Assembly (NCBI GenBank): GCA_964537965.1
Contig: CAZIDB010000103.1
Span: 1 to 16,350 of the forward strand
Length of the DNA: 16,350 nucleotides
Direction of reading: 5' to 3'
Origin: SURF-24 sp964537965
GTDB taxonomy: Bacteria > Bacteroidota > Ignavibacteria > Ignavibacteriales > SURF-24
Within the stretch, counting starts at the first letter, position 1. Every line of letters starts with the position of its first letter. The notes under the pieces were generated by a model. That model had not been told where the DNA came from, did no database searches, and saw nothing but the letters and a program-made list of their open reading frames with translations. Of the stretch, positions 6,689-15,295 are shown in pieces. A program made the position numbers and the translations under genes.

Positions 6689-9600
6689 TCAATGTTTAAT
6701 AACAATTGATGATACAGGTTTTGCCGCCAATTCAATAATGAATGTGCTGCCGTTACCAAATTCGCTTTCCGCCCAGATTTTGCCATTATGCAGATTAACA
6801 ATTTCTTTTACAATAGATAATCCCAAACCGGTGGAAGACTCGCCGCCTGTAGGTTTTGCAGATAACCTCTGGAACTTGTTAAATAAATTTTTCATGTCAT
6901 CAGATGTTAAGCCCGGTCCTTCATCCTTTACTCTTATTTGCAGATAATTATTATTGCCGGTAATGGAGACATAAATTTTTTTCTTTTTTGGAGAATACTT
7001 TATAGCGTTACTTATAAGATTATCAATTGCTTCTCTAATCCAGCGCGGATCTGCTTCAATTTCATAATCCTTATCAACTGTAAAAATTATTTCCTGCTGC
7101 TTTTTATTTGCTGCATGAGAATTTTCAACAACAAGCCGTTCAACAATTTCTGCAATGTCCACCGTTTCAATCTTCATTTTAAGGTTAGTACTTTCAACCA
7201 CTGCAGAGTCGAGTATATCTGTAATCAATTTCAACATTATGATTGATGAATCGTGGATCATCCTGGCCATTTTATATTCTGATGAACCCAATGGGAAATC
7301 TTCCAACATAATTTCTGCAAACCCAATAATAGCACTCAAAGGATTTTTTAGGTCGTGTGCAGCAATGCTTAACAAATCGCTTTTAAGTTTGTTTACATCC
7401 CGCAGTTCTTCATTTGCCCGTTCAAGATTTAAATTAGTCTTCTTTGTCTCTAAAAGTAAATACTCTGTCATTTTCTGTTTTTCTCTAAGGTCACTGGTTT
7501 TTTCTTCAACGATCTTTTCAAGCTCTTTTCTTTTTTCCTCAAGAATACTAATCTTTTTTTTCTGAATAAAAGTAACGATGTAATTTATTATTAATACAAG
7601 GACAACAAAGTAGAGTAAATACATCCAGGGAGACTCATACCACGGAGCAATAATTGATAATCTGATTTCATTAATATTACTCCATAGGTTACCGGCCTGG
7701 TGCGCTCTGATTTGTAATATATGATCACCTACGGGCAAATGATTAAAACTAATCGTATTGTTTGATGAAGCTTCTGACCACTCATTGGTTAATCCGATTA
7801 TTCTTGTCTGATATACAACTCTATCAGGATAAGTTAGAGACCTAAAAGAAAGTTGAGCTAAAGAGTTTCTAAGTATTTCAAATGATTCATCAGTCAGATT
7901 CTTATCTTTATTTTTTATTTTTATTGAAAGCAGGACCGGAGTTGGAGTAATGTTAAACTTATTATTTTCAAGCTGCCAGTATGCAATGCCTGAGGAAGTA
8001 GCTACCCATATCCTGCCGTTTCCGTCAGTTGTAATTCCTCTTGCTGAGACAGAAGCCGAAGGTAGTCCATCCTGTTTTTTGAAGTACAATGTTTCATTAT
8101 TTGTCTTTACTATTATTCCCTGTTCAGAACCAATCCAATAATTCTTACCGTCAATATAAATTGCCTTGGTGATAGTATTTGCCAGCACAATTTTTAATTC
8201 ATTATTAACAACTCTGAATAGTCCGTAATTGGTTGCCACTAAAATTGTTTTATCCTCATCTTCAGCAAGATCATAAACTACCGTGGCAGAATTTAATTTT
8301 GAGTTTGCTTTTATATTATACTGAATAAATTCATCCTTGGTGTTATCATACTTTAGCAGGATGAGATTTTTATTGAATGTTAAGTAGTATATATTTCCCC
8401 TGCTCTCTTTAAGCACCTGTGAGCTACCGGCAAATTTGGAAATATCATAATTCTTAGTTGTCAAATCTTTACTATTGAATGCAATAATTTTAGGCGATAA
8501 TTCCTCAAGGGCAAATATATTTCCGCTCTTATCATTGCATAATAATGAAAGCCTGCCTCCGAAATGATTCGCACTGAACAGTTTATTTTTACCCCGGATA
8601 AAAAACTCGCCCGTCCTGTAAGAAATAAACAGCTGATCATTATGAGTTGTAAAGCTGTAAATCCTTTTACCGGCACTACTGTGTATTTTAGAATAAGTTA
8701 TATTTCCATCAGATTCGGTTGCTTCATAAATATTTTCCTGGTCGCTGAATAATACTTTTCCCGATTGATTTGCAATCAGATTTATTATGTATGCAGAGCT
8801 CATCCTGCCAAAATCTTCCTCATAATTTGATTTGGCAAAAATCTGTTTTTGAACAAGCGTTATGCCTTCATCGGAAGCAATCCAGACTGAATTATCCCTG
8901 TCGAGAAATAAATTGTTTACCTGTTGTTTTCCGAAAGATGGATTAGTAATTAATTTATTCTCTTTTTTTCTCCAGTAGAATAAACCGCTTGTCCAGGTTC
9001 CGATATAATAATTCCCTTCATTATCCTGTACAAATGATGAAAGACCAAAAAGGTTAACTAATATTTTTGTTTTTAATTTTAGCAGATTTTTAGAATACTC
9101 AATTTCAAGCAGACCATTGCTTGCCGCAGCAATTATCTTGTTATTGCCGAGATATTGAACCTGGTTTATATTAAACTGGTTGTCTGATGGTTCAAACGGA
9201 AGTTTCTTAAATTTATCTTCTTTCTTATCCAGGTAGAAAAAATAACCGCGCCATGAAAATACAAAGAAATTACTCTCATCATCTTCAAGAAAAGAAAATG
9301 ATCTCATTATGCTGTCTGATCTGTAAATTCCTTCAAAGGTATATTTTCTGAATTTTTTATTTTCATATTTAACTACACCGCTCTGCTCACTTATCCACAG
9401 CACTTTATTTTTATCAAAGTATAATTTCTTCGGATAACATAAAGCGGTATCTGTAACAACCGCATAACTGTTAATGAGATTGATATAAGAATATTTTATT
9501 CCATCCCACTTTAAATAACCAACGCCCAGATCCGTAATTACATACAACAGGTTATCCGGTCCCACAACAATATCTTTTATATATAGTGAAGGAAAACCTT

Positions 9601-9817
9601 CGGACAGATTGATAAACTGTTTCCCATCAAACCTTGCAATACCGGCATCAGTCGCAATCCAGATAAAACCCTGCTTATCCTGTGTACAGACCTTGGTTAA
9701 ATTACTTTTCAAACCATCATCAACAGAATAGTTAGTAATGTTAAAACTTTGGGCAGAATGGTTATTGTTCAGCCATAAAAGAAGAATGAAGACATATATG
9801 AAAATTCTTTTTAGCAT
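6689..9817 (-). CDS. Propeller-type sensor histidine kinase (Reg_prop, Y_Y_Y, HisKA, HATPase_c)
   Basis: This is a 1042-residue membrane sensor. Residues 1-24 are a signal peptide ending HSAQ. About 25-625 is a periplasmic two-component-regulator propeller with recurring strand motifs such as GFIWIATDAGIARFDG, NSVWIASDEGI, KNYWIGSEQGI and GRIWVATSSGIAYW. About 655-722 is a Y_Y_Y domain ending in VGDHILQIRAHQAGN. One transmembrane helix (about 731-751) is followed by a coiled coil to about 815. HisKA has H821 in SIAAHDLKNPLSAIIGFAEI. The ATPase has the N box DNLISNAIKYS (N937), G1 DEGPG (965-969) and G2 TGLGLSIV. There is no receiver or AraC-type domain, unlike the classical one-piece hybrids with this periplasmic part, so it needs a separate response regulator, which is not in the window. 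It lies ten bases after thyX and nine before folA. The ligand is unknown. Confidence 0.93.
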   Translation of the reverse strand: MLKRIFIYVFILLLWLNNNHSAQSFNITNYSVDDGLKSNLTKVCTQDKQGFIWIATDAGIARFDGKQFINLSEGFPSLYIKDIVVGPDNLLYVITDLGVGYLKWDGIKYSYINLINSYAVVTDTALCYPKKLYFDKNKVLWISEQSGVVKYENKKFRKYTFEGIYRSDSIMRSFSFLEDDESNFFVFSWRGYFFYLDKKEDKFKKLPFEPSDNQFNINQVQYLGNNKIIAAASNGLLEIEYSKNLLKLKTKILVNLFGLSSFVQDNEGNYYIGTWTSGLFYWRKKENKLITNPSFGKQQVNNLFLDRDNSVWIASDEGITLVQKQIFAKSNYEEDFGRMSSAYIINLIANQSGKVLFSDQENIYEATESDGNITYSKIHSSAGKRIYSFTTHNDQLFISYRTGEFFIRGKNKLFSANHFGGRLSLLCNDKSGNIFALEELSPKIIAFNSKDLTTKNYDISKFAGSSQVLKESRGNIYYLTFNKNLILLKYDNTKDEFIQYNIKANSKLNSATVVYDLAEDEDKTILVATNYGLFRVVNNELKIVLANTITKAIYIDGKNYWIGSEQGIIVKTNNETLYFKKQDGLPSASVSARGITTDGNGRIWVATSSGIAYWQLENNKFNITPTPVLLSIKIKNKDKNLTDESFEILRNSLAQLSFRSLTYPDRVVYQTRIIGLTNEWSEASSNNTISFNHLPVGDHILQIRAHQAGNLWSNINEIRLSIIAPWYESPWMYLLYFVVLVLIINYIVTFIQKKKISILEEKRKELEKIVEEKTSDLREKQKMTEYLLLETKKTNLNLERANEELRDVNKLKSDLLSIAAHDLKNPLSAIIGFAEIMLEDFPLGSSEYKMARMIHDSSIIMLKLITDILDSAVVESTNLKMKIETVDIAEIVERLVVENSHAANKKQQEIIFTVDKDYEIEADPRWIREAIDNLISNAIKYSPKKKKIYVSITGNNNYLQIRVKDEGPGLTSDDMKNLFNKFQRLSAKPTGGESSTGLGLSIVKEIVNLHNGKIWAESEFGNGSTFIIELAAKPVSSIVIKH

Positions 9818-9827
9818 CAGATAATTT

Positions 9828-10748
9828 TTACCAGGGTTTATTAAGCTTCAGCTTTTCCAGTTTTTCCTCAAATTCAAAAAGTTCACGGTTTTGTTTTTTA
9901 GGTAAACCATCTTCAGCAAGCCAGCCGTACTCTTTGCCGTAGTCAATAATCCTCTGTTTATCACCATTAATCATTGCAGTAATAATTTTAATTTCCAAAC
10001 CGGAAAAAGTCATTGAATCCATCATGTAATCCCAGTAAGCCTTCCATGTCATTGGCACCCATCTCTTAACAATTTCATTACAAATCACCTCAGCATAATT
10101 ACGAATTTCCAACTGTGCATTCAGTTCCATTCTAAGGTGAAGAAAATTAAGGAGGTTATGCAAATCAATTTTCCAGTAAGCTTCAGTGTATGTAGATAAC
10201 GGAAGATCCTTTCTTGCCTGTTCTCTGGCAACTCCGGCAGAAATTCTTTTATCATATATCTGACGAGATAATCTGTGAAGTTCTTCTTCATCTTTTGTAA
10301 GCTCTTCACCAATAGCTGAATCAAGAAAACCGGCGCTGCCTTGCCGATTATTAATGGCCTGTGTTCTCCATTCGTCAGGAAGTGTTGTTTCAGTAGCATC
10401 AATTGCTATTGAATACCGTGTTGAATACTCGTTTACATTCGCGGTTCTGTGTCTAATCCACTGACGCCAGCAATCCATTGGGACACGCAGATGTAATTTT
10501 ATCTCGCACATCTCAAAAGGAGTTGTATGCTGATGTCTTAACAAATAACGAATGAGCGCTTCATCTTCTCTTAGCTTCTTTGTTCCTTTACCATAAGATA
10601 CTCTTGCAGCCTGAACAATTGATTCATCGGTTCCTAAGTAATCAACAACCCTGACAAAACCATCTTTTAAAACTCTGAACGGAACGCCAAGAATTTCATC
10701 CAAAGCAGGTACGTTTAACTTTTCAAGTTTTTCAAATTTTCCTTCCAT
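9828..10748 (-). CDS. thyX: Flavin-dependent thymidylate synthase ThyX
   Basis: ThyX methylates dUMP to dTMP with methylenetetrahydrofolate and FADH2 and releases tetrahydrofolate. The protein has 306 residues from the ATG at 10748. It carries the ThyX signature RHRTANVNEYSTRY at about 99-112 (RHR, seven residues, Ser), preceded by LLRHQHTTPFEMCEIKLHLR, which includes FAD- and dUMP-binding positions. A TTG lies directly before the ATG, but AAAGGA at seven bases from the ATG makes ATG the better start. The protein is longer than the roughly 220-250 residues of many ThyX, owing to extended ends. It is the first gene of the tight run ending at accD and follows a 287-base intergenic stretch that probably holds the promoter. 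Confidence 0.96.
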   Translation of the reverse strand: MEGKFEKLEKLNVPALDEILGVPFRVLKDGFVRVVDYLGTDESIVQAARVSYGKGTKKLREDEALIRYLLRHQHTTPFEMCEIKLHLRVPMDCWRQWIRHRTANVNEYSTRYSIAIDATETTLPDEWRTQAINNRQGSAGFLDSAIGEELTKDEEELHRLSRQIYDKRISAGVAREQARKDLPLSTYTEAYWKIDLHNLLNFLHLRMELNAQLEIRNYAEVICNEIVKRWVPMTWKAYWDYMMDSMTFSGLEIKIITAMINGDKQRIIDYGKEYGWLAEDGLPKKQNRELFEFEEKLEKLKLNKPW

Positions 10749-11037
10749 CAATTTTTCCTTTAGAACGATTTATGTGAGATAATAATTTTTGCTTATTTAT
10801 AATCTTTAATAGGGAATCATATTTTTAAGAAATATTCCTGAATCTGATTTCCATTACTGAGATAACCAAGGTAAAGTACAATATTGTTTTCAATTTAGCG
10901 GATAAGCACAAATTGATTTAACTATTTTTATGTAAGAATTGTTATTGCTCGTTTCTTATTTCAGCTTTTATAAGCCAGGTCTCAACTTGTAAAATCATTT
11001 CAATAAAAGATAGTCAAAACATTCTTTAGTTGAAAAG
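10749..11037. other. Intergenic stretch upstream of thyX
   Basis: No open frame here looks coding. On the minus strand an AT-rich hairpin is possible at 10811-10838 (GGAATATTT, loop, AAATATGATTCC with a three-base bulge), about 65-90 bases before the thyX ATG. The thyX ribosome site AAAGGA is at about 10756-10761. I did not find a convincing TTG / TAnnTTTG promoter pair or a strong terminator for the glycerate kinase gene, though both would be expected here. Confidence 0.4.
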
Positions 11038-12162
11038 TTACTCCGTTATTTTTTTCAGAATCTGCTCAACAGCTTTCAAAATACCTTCATTAAAACGCAG
11101 GATCGATTCATTTTTATTTCTGAAGAATGATTCCAACTCAATTACAAAAATATTTTTTAAAGGATTAGTTTTTTCTGCCTTACCGCATATTATGAAAACC
11201 GGAATACCGGATGCAGAGAATTCATTCAGAATAATACCAACTGCTTTATTAAGATCCGTTTGATAATCAAATTTACCTTCACCGGTAATAATAAAATCCG
11301 GTTTAAGGTAGTAATTCAAACCGCAATCAGATTTAATAAATTCGTCAGCAAATTTTATTTTTGAGTTGAGAAAGTATTGAAAAGCTCCTGCTAAACCACC
11401 ACCCGCACCATAAAGGTTCAATGCATAACCTGGTTCAAGTAACTTAACTATATTTTGCAAACCATCTTCCAATTCTTCAATCTCATCTTCTGCAGCACCT
11501 TTCTGTTTTGCAAAAAGTTTTGCTGTACCTTTATTGCCAAGCAAAGGAATAGTAACATCAGCAATTACCTCAACATTAAAATTCAGTTCTGTTTTATCGT
11601 AAATGATTTTGGATGTTTTAGAAAAATTGCAAGGGAATGGTTCCAGGAGATTTCCATACGAGTCAAATAATTTCAACCCTAATTCAGCCATCATTCCGAT
11701 GCCAAAATCTGTAGTGCCGGTACCGCCAATACCTATAACAACTTTATTGAAATTAAGCCTGCCATCTTTCTTCTCTTTATTCAGATAATTGAGAAGAGAA
11801 CCAAGACCGGCAGAATTTAAATTTAAAGGATGACGTTTTTCCAAAGAGATCAGATTTAATCCCAGCACTTTTGCAGATTCAATGTAAACAGTTTGCATTT
11901 TTGACGAATAACCGAAAGGACATTCTACAATTCCGTTATTAAACGGAGCGGGAATTTTAATAGTGAAAATCTTTAGCTCAAATAAATTATAGCAAACTTC
12001 TAAGAATCCATCTCCGCCGTCAGAAACAGGTTTAACAATCAATTCAGGATTGAAATGAAAGTCGTCGGCTTTTTCCTTAATTGATTTACTTATTAAATCT
12101 GCAACTGCAACTGAGGCGGCACATTCTTTAAAGCTGTTTGGAGCGATTAATATTCTTGTCAT
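11038..12162 (-). CDS. Glycerate 2-kinase (GarK/GlxK family)
   Basis: This family phosphorylates D-glycerate with ATP, giving 2-phosphoglycerate in the well-studied members, and so feeds glycerate into lower glycolysis. The 374-residue length matches the roughly 380 of E. coli GarK and GlxK. Family motifs are visible: LIAPNSFKECAAS at the N-terminus, PVSDGGDGF at 45-53, GIGGTGTTDFG at 144-154, YGAGGGLAGAF at 251-261 and ITGEGKFDYQT at 292-302. After the last motif, the usual GK-P-GV pattern reads NKAVGI, a small departure. The ATG lacks a Shine-Dalgarno site and lies 29 bases after the HIT gene stop. The HIT partner gives no clear metabolic link, and no glyoxylate or glycerate pathway genes are nearby. 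Confidence 0.92.
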   Translation of the reverse strand: MTRILIAPNSFKECAASVAVADLISKSIKEKADDFHFNPELIVKPVSDGGDGFLEVCYNLFELKIFTIKIPAPFNNGIVECPFGYSSKMQTVYIESAKVLGLNLISLEKRHPLNLNSAGLGSLLNYLNKEKKDGRLNFNKVVIGIGGTGTTDFGIGMMAELGLKLFDSYGNLLEPFPCNFSKTSKIIYDKTELNFNVEVIADVTIPLLGNKGTAKLFAKQKGAAEDEIEELEDGLQNIVKLLEPGYALNLYGAGGGLAGAFQYFLNSKIKFADEFIKSDCGLNYYLKPDFIITGEGKFDYQTDLNKAVGIILNEFSASGIPVFIICGKAEKTNPLKNIFVIELESFFRNKNESILRFNEGILKAVEQILKKITE

Positions 12163-12191
12163 CTAAGAATTAATTTCTGAAAGAAAGAATT

Positions 12192-12701
12192 CTATTTTGA
12201 TTTTACAATCAGGTTGAATTCTTCAATCAATCGTTTTTTTGTATCAAGCAAATCCTGCGAGATGATCTTAACTTCGCCAAGAGCGGGCATAAAATTTATA
12301 TCACCTGTCCATCTTGGTACTATATGGAAATGAATGTGCTGGTCTATTCCCGCACCTGCTGCCCTGCCAAGGTTTGCACCAACATTAAAACCATGTGGTT
12401 TCATAACTTTTGTTAGGACATTTTGAGTAAGCTGGAGATTCTTCATTATCTCAAGATTCTCTTCATCAGAGAATGAATTAAAATCATCTGTATGGCGATA
12501 AGGAACAACAAGCAGGTGGCCGCTATTGTACGGGTACAGATTCAGAACAACAAACGTTAATTTATCTTTGTAGACAATTAAATTGGAATTATCATTTACA
12601 TCAATTGATTCACAGTTACAGAATATACAACCCGTATTTTCATTTTCATTATTGAACGAATCAATATACTTTGAGCGCCAGGGTGACCACAATCGTTCCA
12701 T
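12192..12701 (-). CDS. HIT-family nucleotide hydrolase/phosphorylase
   Basis: The histidine triad is clear at residues 122-126 (QHIHFHIVPRW). Upstream are GFNVGANLGRAAGAG (104-118) and NLYPYNSGHLLVVPYRH, which form the nucleotide pocket. A CIFC pair at 25-28 is the zinc-binding motif seen in the branch that begins with LWSPWR, as this protein does (MERLWSPWRSKYI). Members of that branch include Ap4A phosphorylases and related nucleotide-phosphate hydrolases. The substrate cannot be read from sequence. Length is 169 residues. AAAGAGG lies five bases before the ATG, a good ribosome site. It is the first gene after the EF-G hairpin and is followed 29 bases later by glycerate kinase. Confidence 0.92.
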   Translation of the reverse strand: MERLWSPWRSKYIDSFNNENENTGCIFCNCESIDVNDNSNLIVYKDKLTFVVLNLYPYNSGHLLVVPYRHTDDFNSFSDEENLEIMKNLQLTQNVLTKVMKPHGFNVGANLGRAAGAGIDQHIHFHIVPRWTGDINFMPALGEVKIISQDLLDTKKRLIEEFNLIVKSK

Positions 12702-12724
12702 TAAAACCTCTTTAGTTATAAACT

Positions 12725-12753
12725 AAATAGCCCCGACAATGCCGGGGCCATTT
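12725..12753. terminator. Hairpin terminator after the EF-G-like gene
   Basis: An 11-base-pair stem with a seven-base loop: AAATGGCCCCG pairs with CGGGGCTATTT on the minus strand, with one G-U pair. It starts 20 bases after the EF-G-like stop. The tail is only moderately T-rich (ATTTAGTTTAT), so termination may be partial. The HIT gene start is 24 bases further on, so any HIT transcript must read through it or start very close to it. Confidence 0.7.
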
Positions 12754-12772
12754 AAGCAAAGATTTGCAAATC

Positions 12773-14863
12773 TTATTCTTCTTCCTTTGATTTCTTATAT
12801 TCTTCAATTACCTTCGCTTCAACTTCTCTTGGTACTTCTTCGTAAAAGGAGAATTTAGCTTTGTACATACCACGACCGGATGTTAAGCTTCTAAGGTTAG
12901 TTGAATATTTGTAAAGTTCAGACAGAGGAACATTTGCCTTAATTATCTGGAAATGACCTTCGGCATCCATGCCTAAAATCTTTCCGCGTTTACTTGACAA
13001 ATCTCCCATAACATCACCCATGAATTCTTCGGGTACTTTTACTTCAACTTCATAAATCGGTTCAAGTAAAATAGGTTTAGCATCCTGGAAACCTTTTTTG
13101 AATGCCTGCGAACCGGCAATCTTAAAAGAAACTTCGTCAGAGTCAACGTCATGGAATGAACCGAAATACAAAGTAGCTTTAACATCAACCACTTTTGAAC
13201 CGGCGATAACACCTTTTGCCATAGTTTCAACTATTCCTTTTTCAACAGCAGGAATAAATCTACCAGGAATAACACCGCCAACGATAGCATTAACAAATTC
13301 AAATCCACCACCGCGTGGCTGTGGTTCAATTTTCAAGAATACATGACCAAACTGACCACGACCGCCAGACTGTTTTTTATGCTTGTATTCAGCTTCTTCA
13401 CAACGACCTTTAATAGTTTCTCTGTAAGGAATCCTTGGCTCTTTAAGTTCTACTTCTACTCCGTACCGTTCCTTCAATAATTTTACTGCAAGTAGCAGTT
13501 GCATTTCACCCTGGCCTGAAACTACAGTCTGACTTAATTCAGGATCAAATCTATGTACGAATGTCGGATCTTCTTCGTGTAATGTATGTAAACCTGCGGA
13601 AATCTTATCTTCATCACCTTTTGCTTTCGGAACGATTGCTTCATGTATAATCGGATCCGGAAAAACTATCGGAGCAATAACAACATTATAATTTTTGGAA
13701 GATAATGTATCATTAGTATGCGTATCTTTCAATTTAACAACAGCGCCAATATCACCTGCTAAAATGCGCGGTGCATCTTTTCTTGTTTTGCCATTCGTAA
13801 ATGATAATTGTCCAAGCCTTTCTGATTTAGCATTTGTCTGGTTAATTAAATCTAATCCCGGAGTAATTGTACCTGAATAAACTCTGTAGAAAGAAAGTTC
13901 ACCAACGTGCTGTTCCGATAAAGTTTTGAAAGAGAAAAGCACTGGTTCACCTTTAGGATCGCAGCTTACTTTAACTTTTTGATTTGCACCTTTCATAGTT
14001 GCTTCTACTGCACCGCAATCAACAGGAGATGGGAAATATTTTGCAGCAAAGTCTAAAAAGTTATTTACGCCAACTCCTTTTGTTGATGAAATTGCAAACA
14101 CGGGAACTAATCCCTTTTTAAGAATAGCCGCTTTTAAACCTGTTACAAGTTCATCTTCGGTAAGCGTACCGTTTTCAAAGAAATTATTCATCAGCTCTTC
14201 GCTGCTTTCAGCTACTTTCTCAATCAACTCTTCTCTTAGTTTTTCGGCTTCAGCTTTTTTATCGGCAGGAATATCCATTTCTGTAACTTTTCTGCTGCCG
14301 GCTTCACCGTATGTGTAAGCTTTCTGTTTAACAACATCAATAACTGTGTCGAAATTCATACCTTCTTTTGCAGGAAAAGTAACGATAACAGCATCGCTGC
14401 TTAGAATTTCTTTTACTTGTTTTGCTGTTTCAAAAAATTTAGAATGTTCGTTATCAACTTTATTTATAAGAATAGATGATGATAAGTTGTATTCTCTTAC
14501 GAAATTCCATGTTGCTTCCGTACCAACTTCAACTCCTTCTGCGGATTTAACAACCGAGACAGCATTATCTACTATTCGAAGTGAAGATTTAACCTGGCCA
14601 ATGAAATCAGTATAGCCCGGTGTATCAATAAAGTTAATTTTATTATTATTCCATTCAACGTGAAGCGGAACAGCAGAGATAGAAATCTGACGTTCGATTT
14701 CGTTCGCATTAAAATCGGCAACGGTATTTCCTTCTTCAATTTTTCCTATTCTATTTATTTCACCTGCAGTAAAAAGAATCAACTCTGATAAAGAAGTTTT
14801 GCCGCTACCGCCGTGACCAATAAACGCAATATTCCGGATTGCCTCCGGTCCATATTCTTTCAA
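12773..14863 (-). CDS. EF-G-like GTPase (EF-G paralogue, TTG start)
   Basis: A full-length five-domain EF-G relative of 696 residues. The P-loop is FIGHGGSGKTS (14-24) rather than the AHIDAGKTT type of canonical EF-G. Switch I ends in ERQISISAV, G3 is DTPGYTDF (80-87) and G4 is NKVD (134-137). Domain IV/V motifs follow: GRGQFGHVFLKIEPQPRGGG, FHDVDSDEVSFKIAGSQAF and GDLSSKRGKILGM. The GxGGSGKT P-loop is typical of the second EF-G group (FusA2 / EF-G-like), whose function is less settled than translocation by EF-G1. The start is TTG at 14861-14863, four bases after GGAGG; no nearby in-frame ATG would keep the P-loop. It follows the DUF948 gene by 39 bases and is closed by a hairpin. Confidence 0.9.
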   Translation of the reverse strand: MKEYGPEAIRNIAFIGHGGSGKTSLSELILFTAGEINRIGKIEEGNTVADFNANEIERQISISAVPLHVEWNNNKINFIDTPGYTDFIGQVKSSLRIVDNAVSVVKSAEGVEVGTEATWNFVREYNLSSSILINKVDNEHSKFFETAKQVKEILSSDAVIVTFPAKEGMNFDTVIDVVKQKAYTYGEAGSRKVTEMDIPADKKAEAEKLREELIEKVAESSEELMNNFFENGTLTEDELVTGLKAAILKKGLVPVFAISSTKGVGVNNFLDFAAKYFPSPVDCGAVEATMKGANQKVKVSCDPKGEPVLFSFKTLSEQHVGELSFYRVYSGTITPGLDLINQTNAKSERLGQLSFTNGKTRKDAPRILAGDIGAVVKLKDTHTNDTLSSKNYNVVIAPIVFPDPIIHEAIVPKAKGDEDKISAGLHTLHEEDPTFVHRFDPELSQTVVSGQGEMQLLLAVKLLKERYGVEVELKEPRIPYRETIKGRCEEAEYKHKKQSGGRGQFGHVFLKIEPQPRGGGFEFVNAIVGGVIPGRFIPAVEKGIVETMAKGVIAGSKVVDVKATLYFGSFHDVDSDEVSFKIAGSQAFKKGFQDAKPILLEPIYEVEVKVPEEFMGDVMGDLSSKRGKILGMDAEGHFQIIKANVPLSELYKYSTNLRSLTSGRGMYKAKFSFYEEVPREVEAKVIEEYKKSKEEE

Positions 14864-14902
14864 GTGACCTCCAGAGAATTTAATTAACCACTATTATTTT
14901 AT

Positions 14903-15295
14903 TTATTTTCTTTTATATGTATTCCAAAACGCCGATACGCCTTTAGAAACGCCGTTCAATCTCCGGTATAAATCGGCAATGGGAGAATTTTCTATACTGG
15001 TTTTTATTTTTTTATCAATATTCAACAAACTTTCAGCTTTGTCTTTAGCCTGGTGTAATACATCTCCAATTGCCAAAACATGTTCCTTTAATTCATCAAC
15101 AACAAATGAAATATTATCGCTTACGGAGTCAAGCTTTGAAAGAACCGGGTCAGCCTTATCAGCCAAGCGATGAATATCATCCTGAAGTTTTTCCAGCGTC
15201 TGTGTAGTACGTTTCAAAAAGAAAATAAGATAAACACACAGGGCACTTACAGAAAGAATTAATAAAGCTGTTAAAATATCAAGAAGAACTTCCAT
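14903..15295 (-). CDS. DUF948 membrane protein
   Basis: A 130-residue protein with one N-terminal transmembrane helix (about 5-27, LDILTALLILSVSALCVYLI) and then a long amphipathic helical region to about 100. That region has heptad-like spacing, as in TLEKLQDDIHRLADKADPVL. This is the DUF948 layout, a family of unknown function often found beside YtxH-domain genes, as here. The ATG overlaps the ytxH stop by one base (TAATG), so it is translationally coupled to that gene. The C-terminus is basic (NTYKRK). Probably inner-membrane anchored with the coiled coil on one face; which side is not evident. Confidence 0.85.
   Translation of the reverse strand: MEVLLDILTALLILSVSALCVYLIFFLKRTTQTLEKLQDDIHRLADKADPVLSKLDSVSDNISFVVDELKEHVLAIGDVLHQAKDKAESLLNIDKKIKTSIENSPIADLYRRLNGVSKGVSAFWNTYKRK

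Noticed and set aside
10811..10838. Hairpin before thyX as a riboswitch or attenuator
   Set aside because: The stem is short, AT-rich and bulged, and no ligand-binding core or alternative terminator stem is visible.
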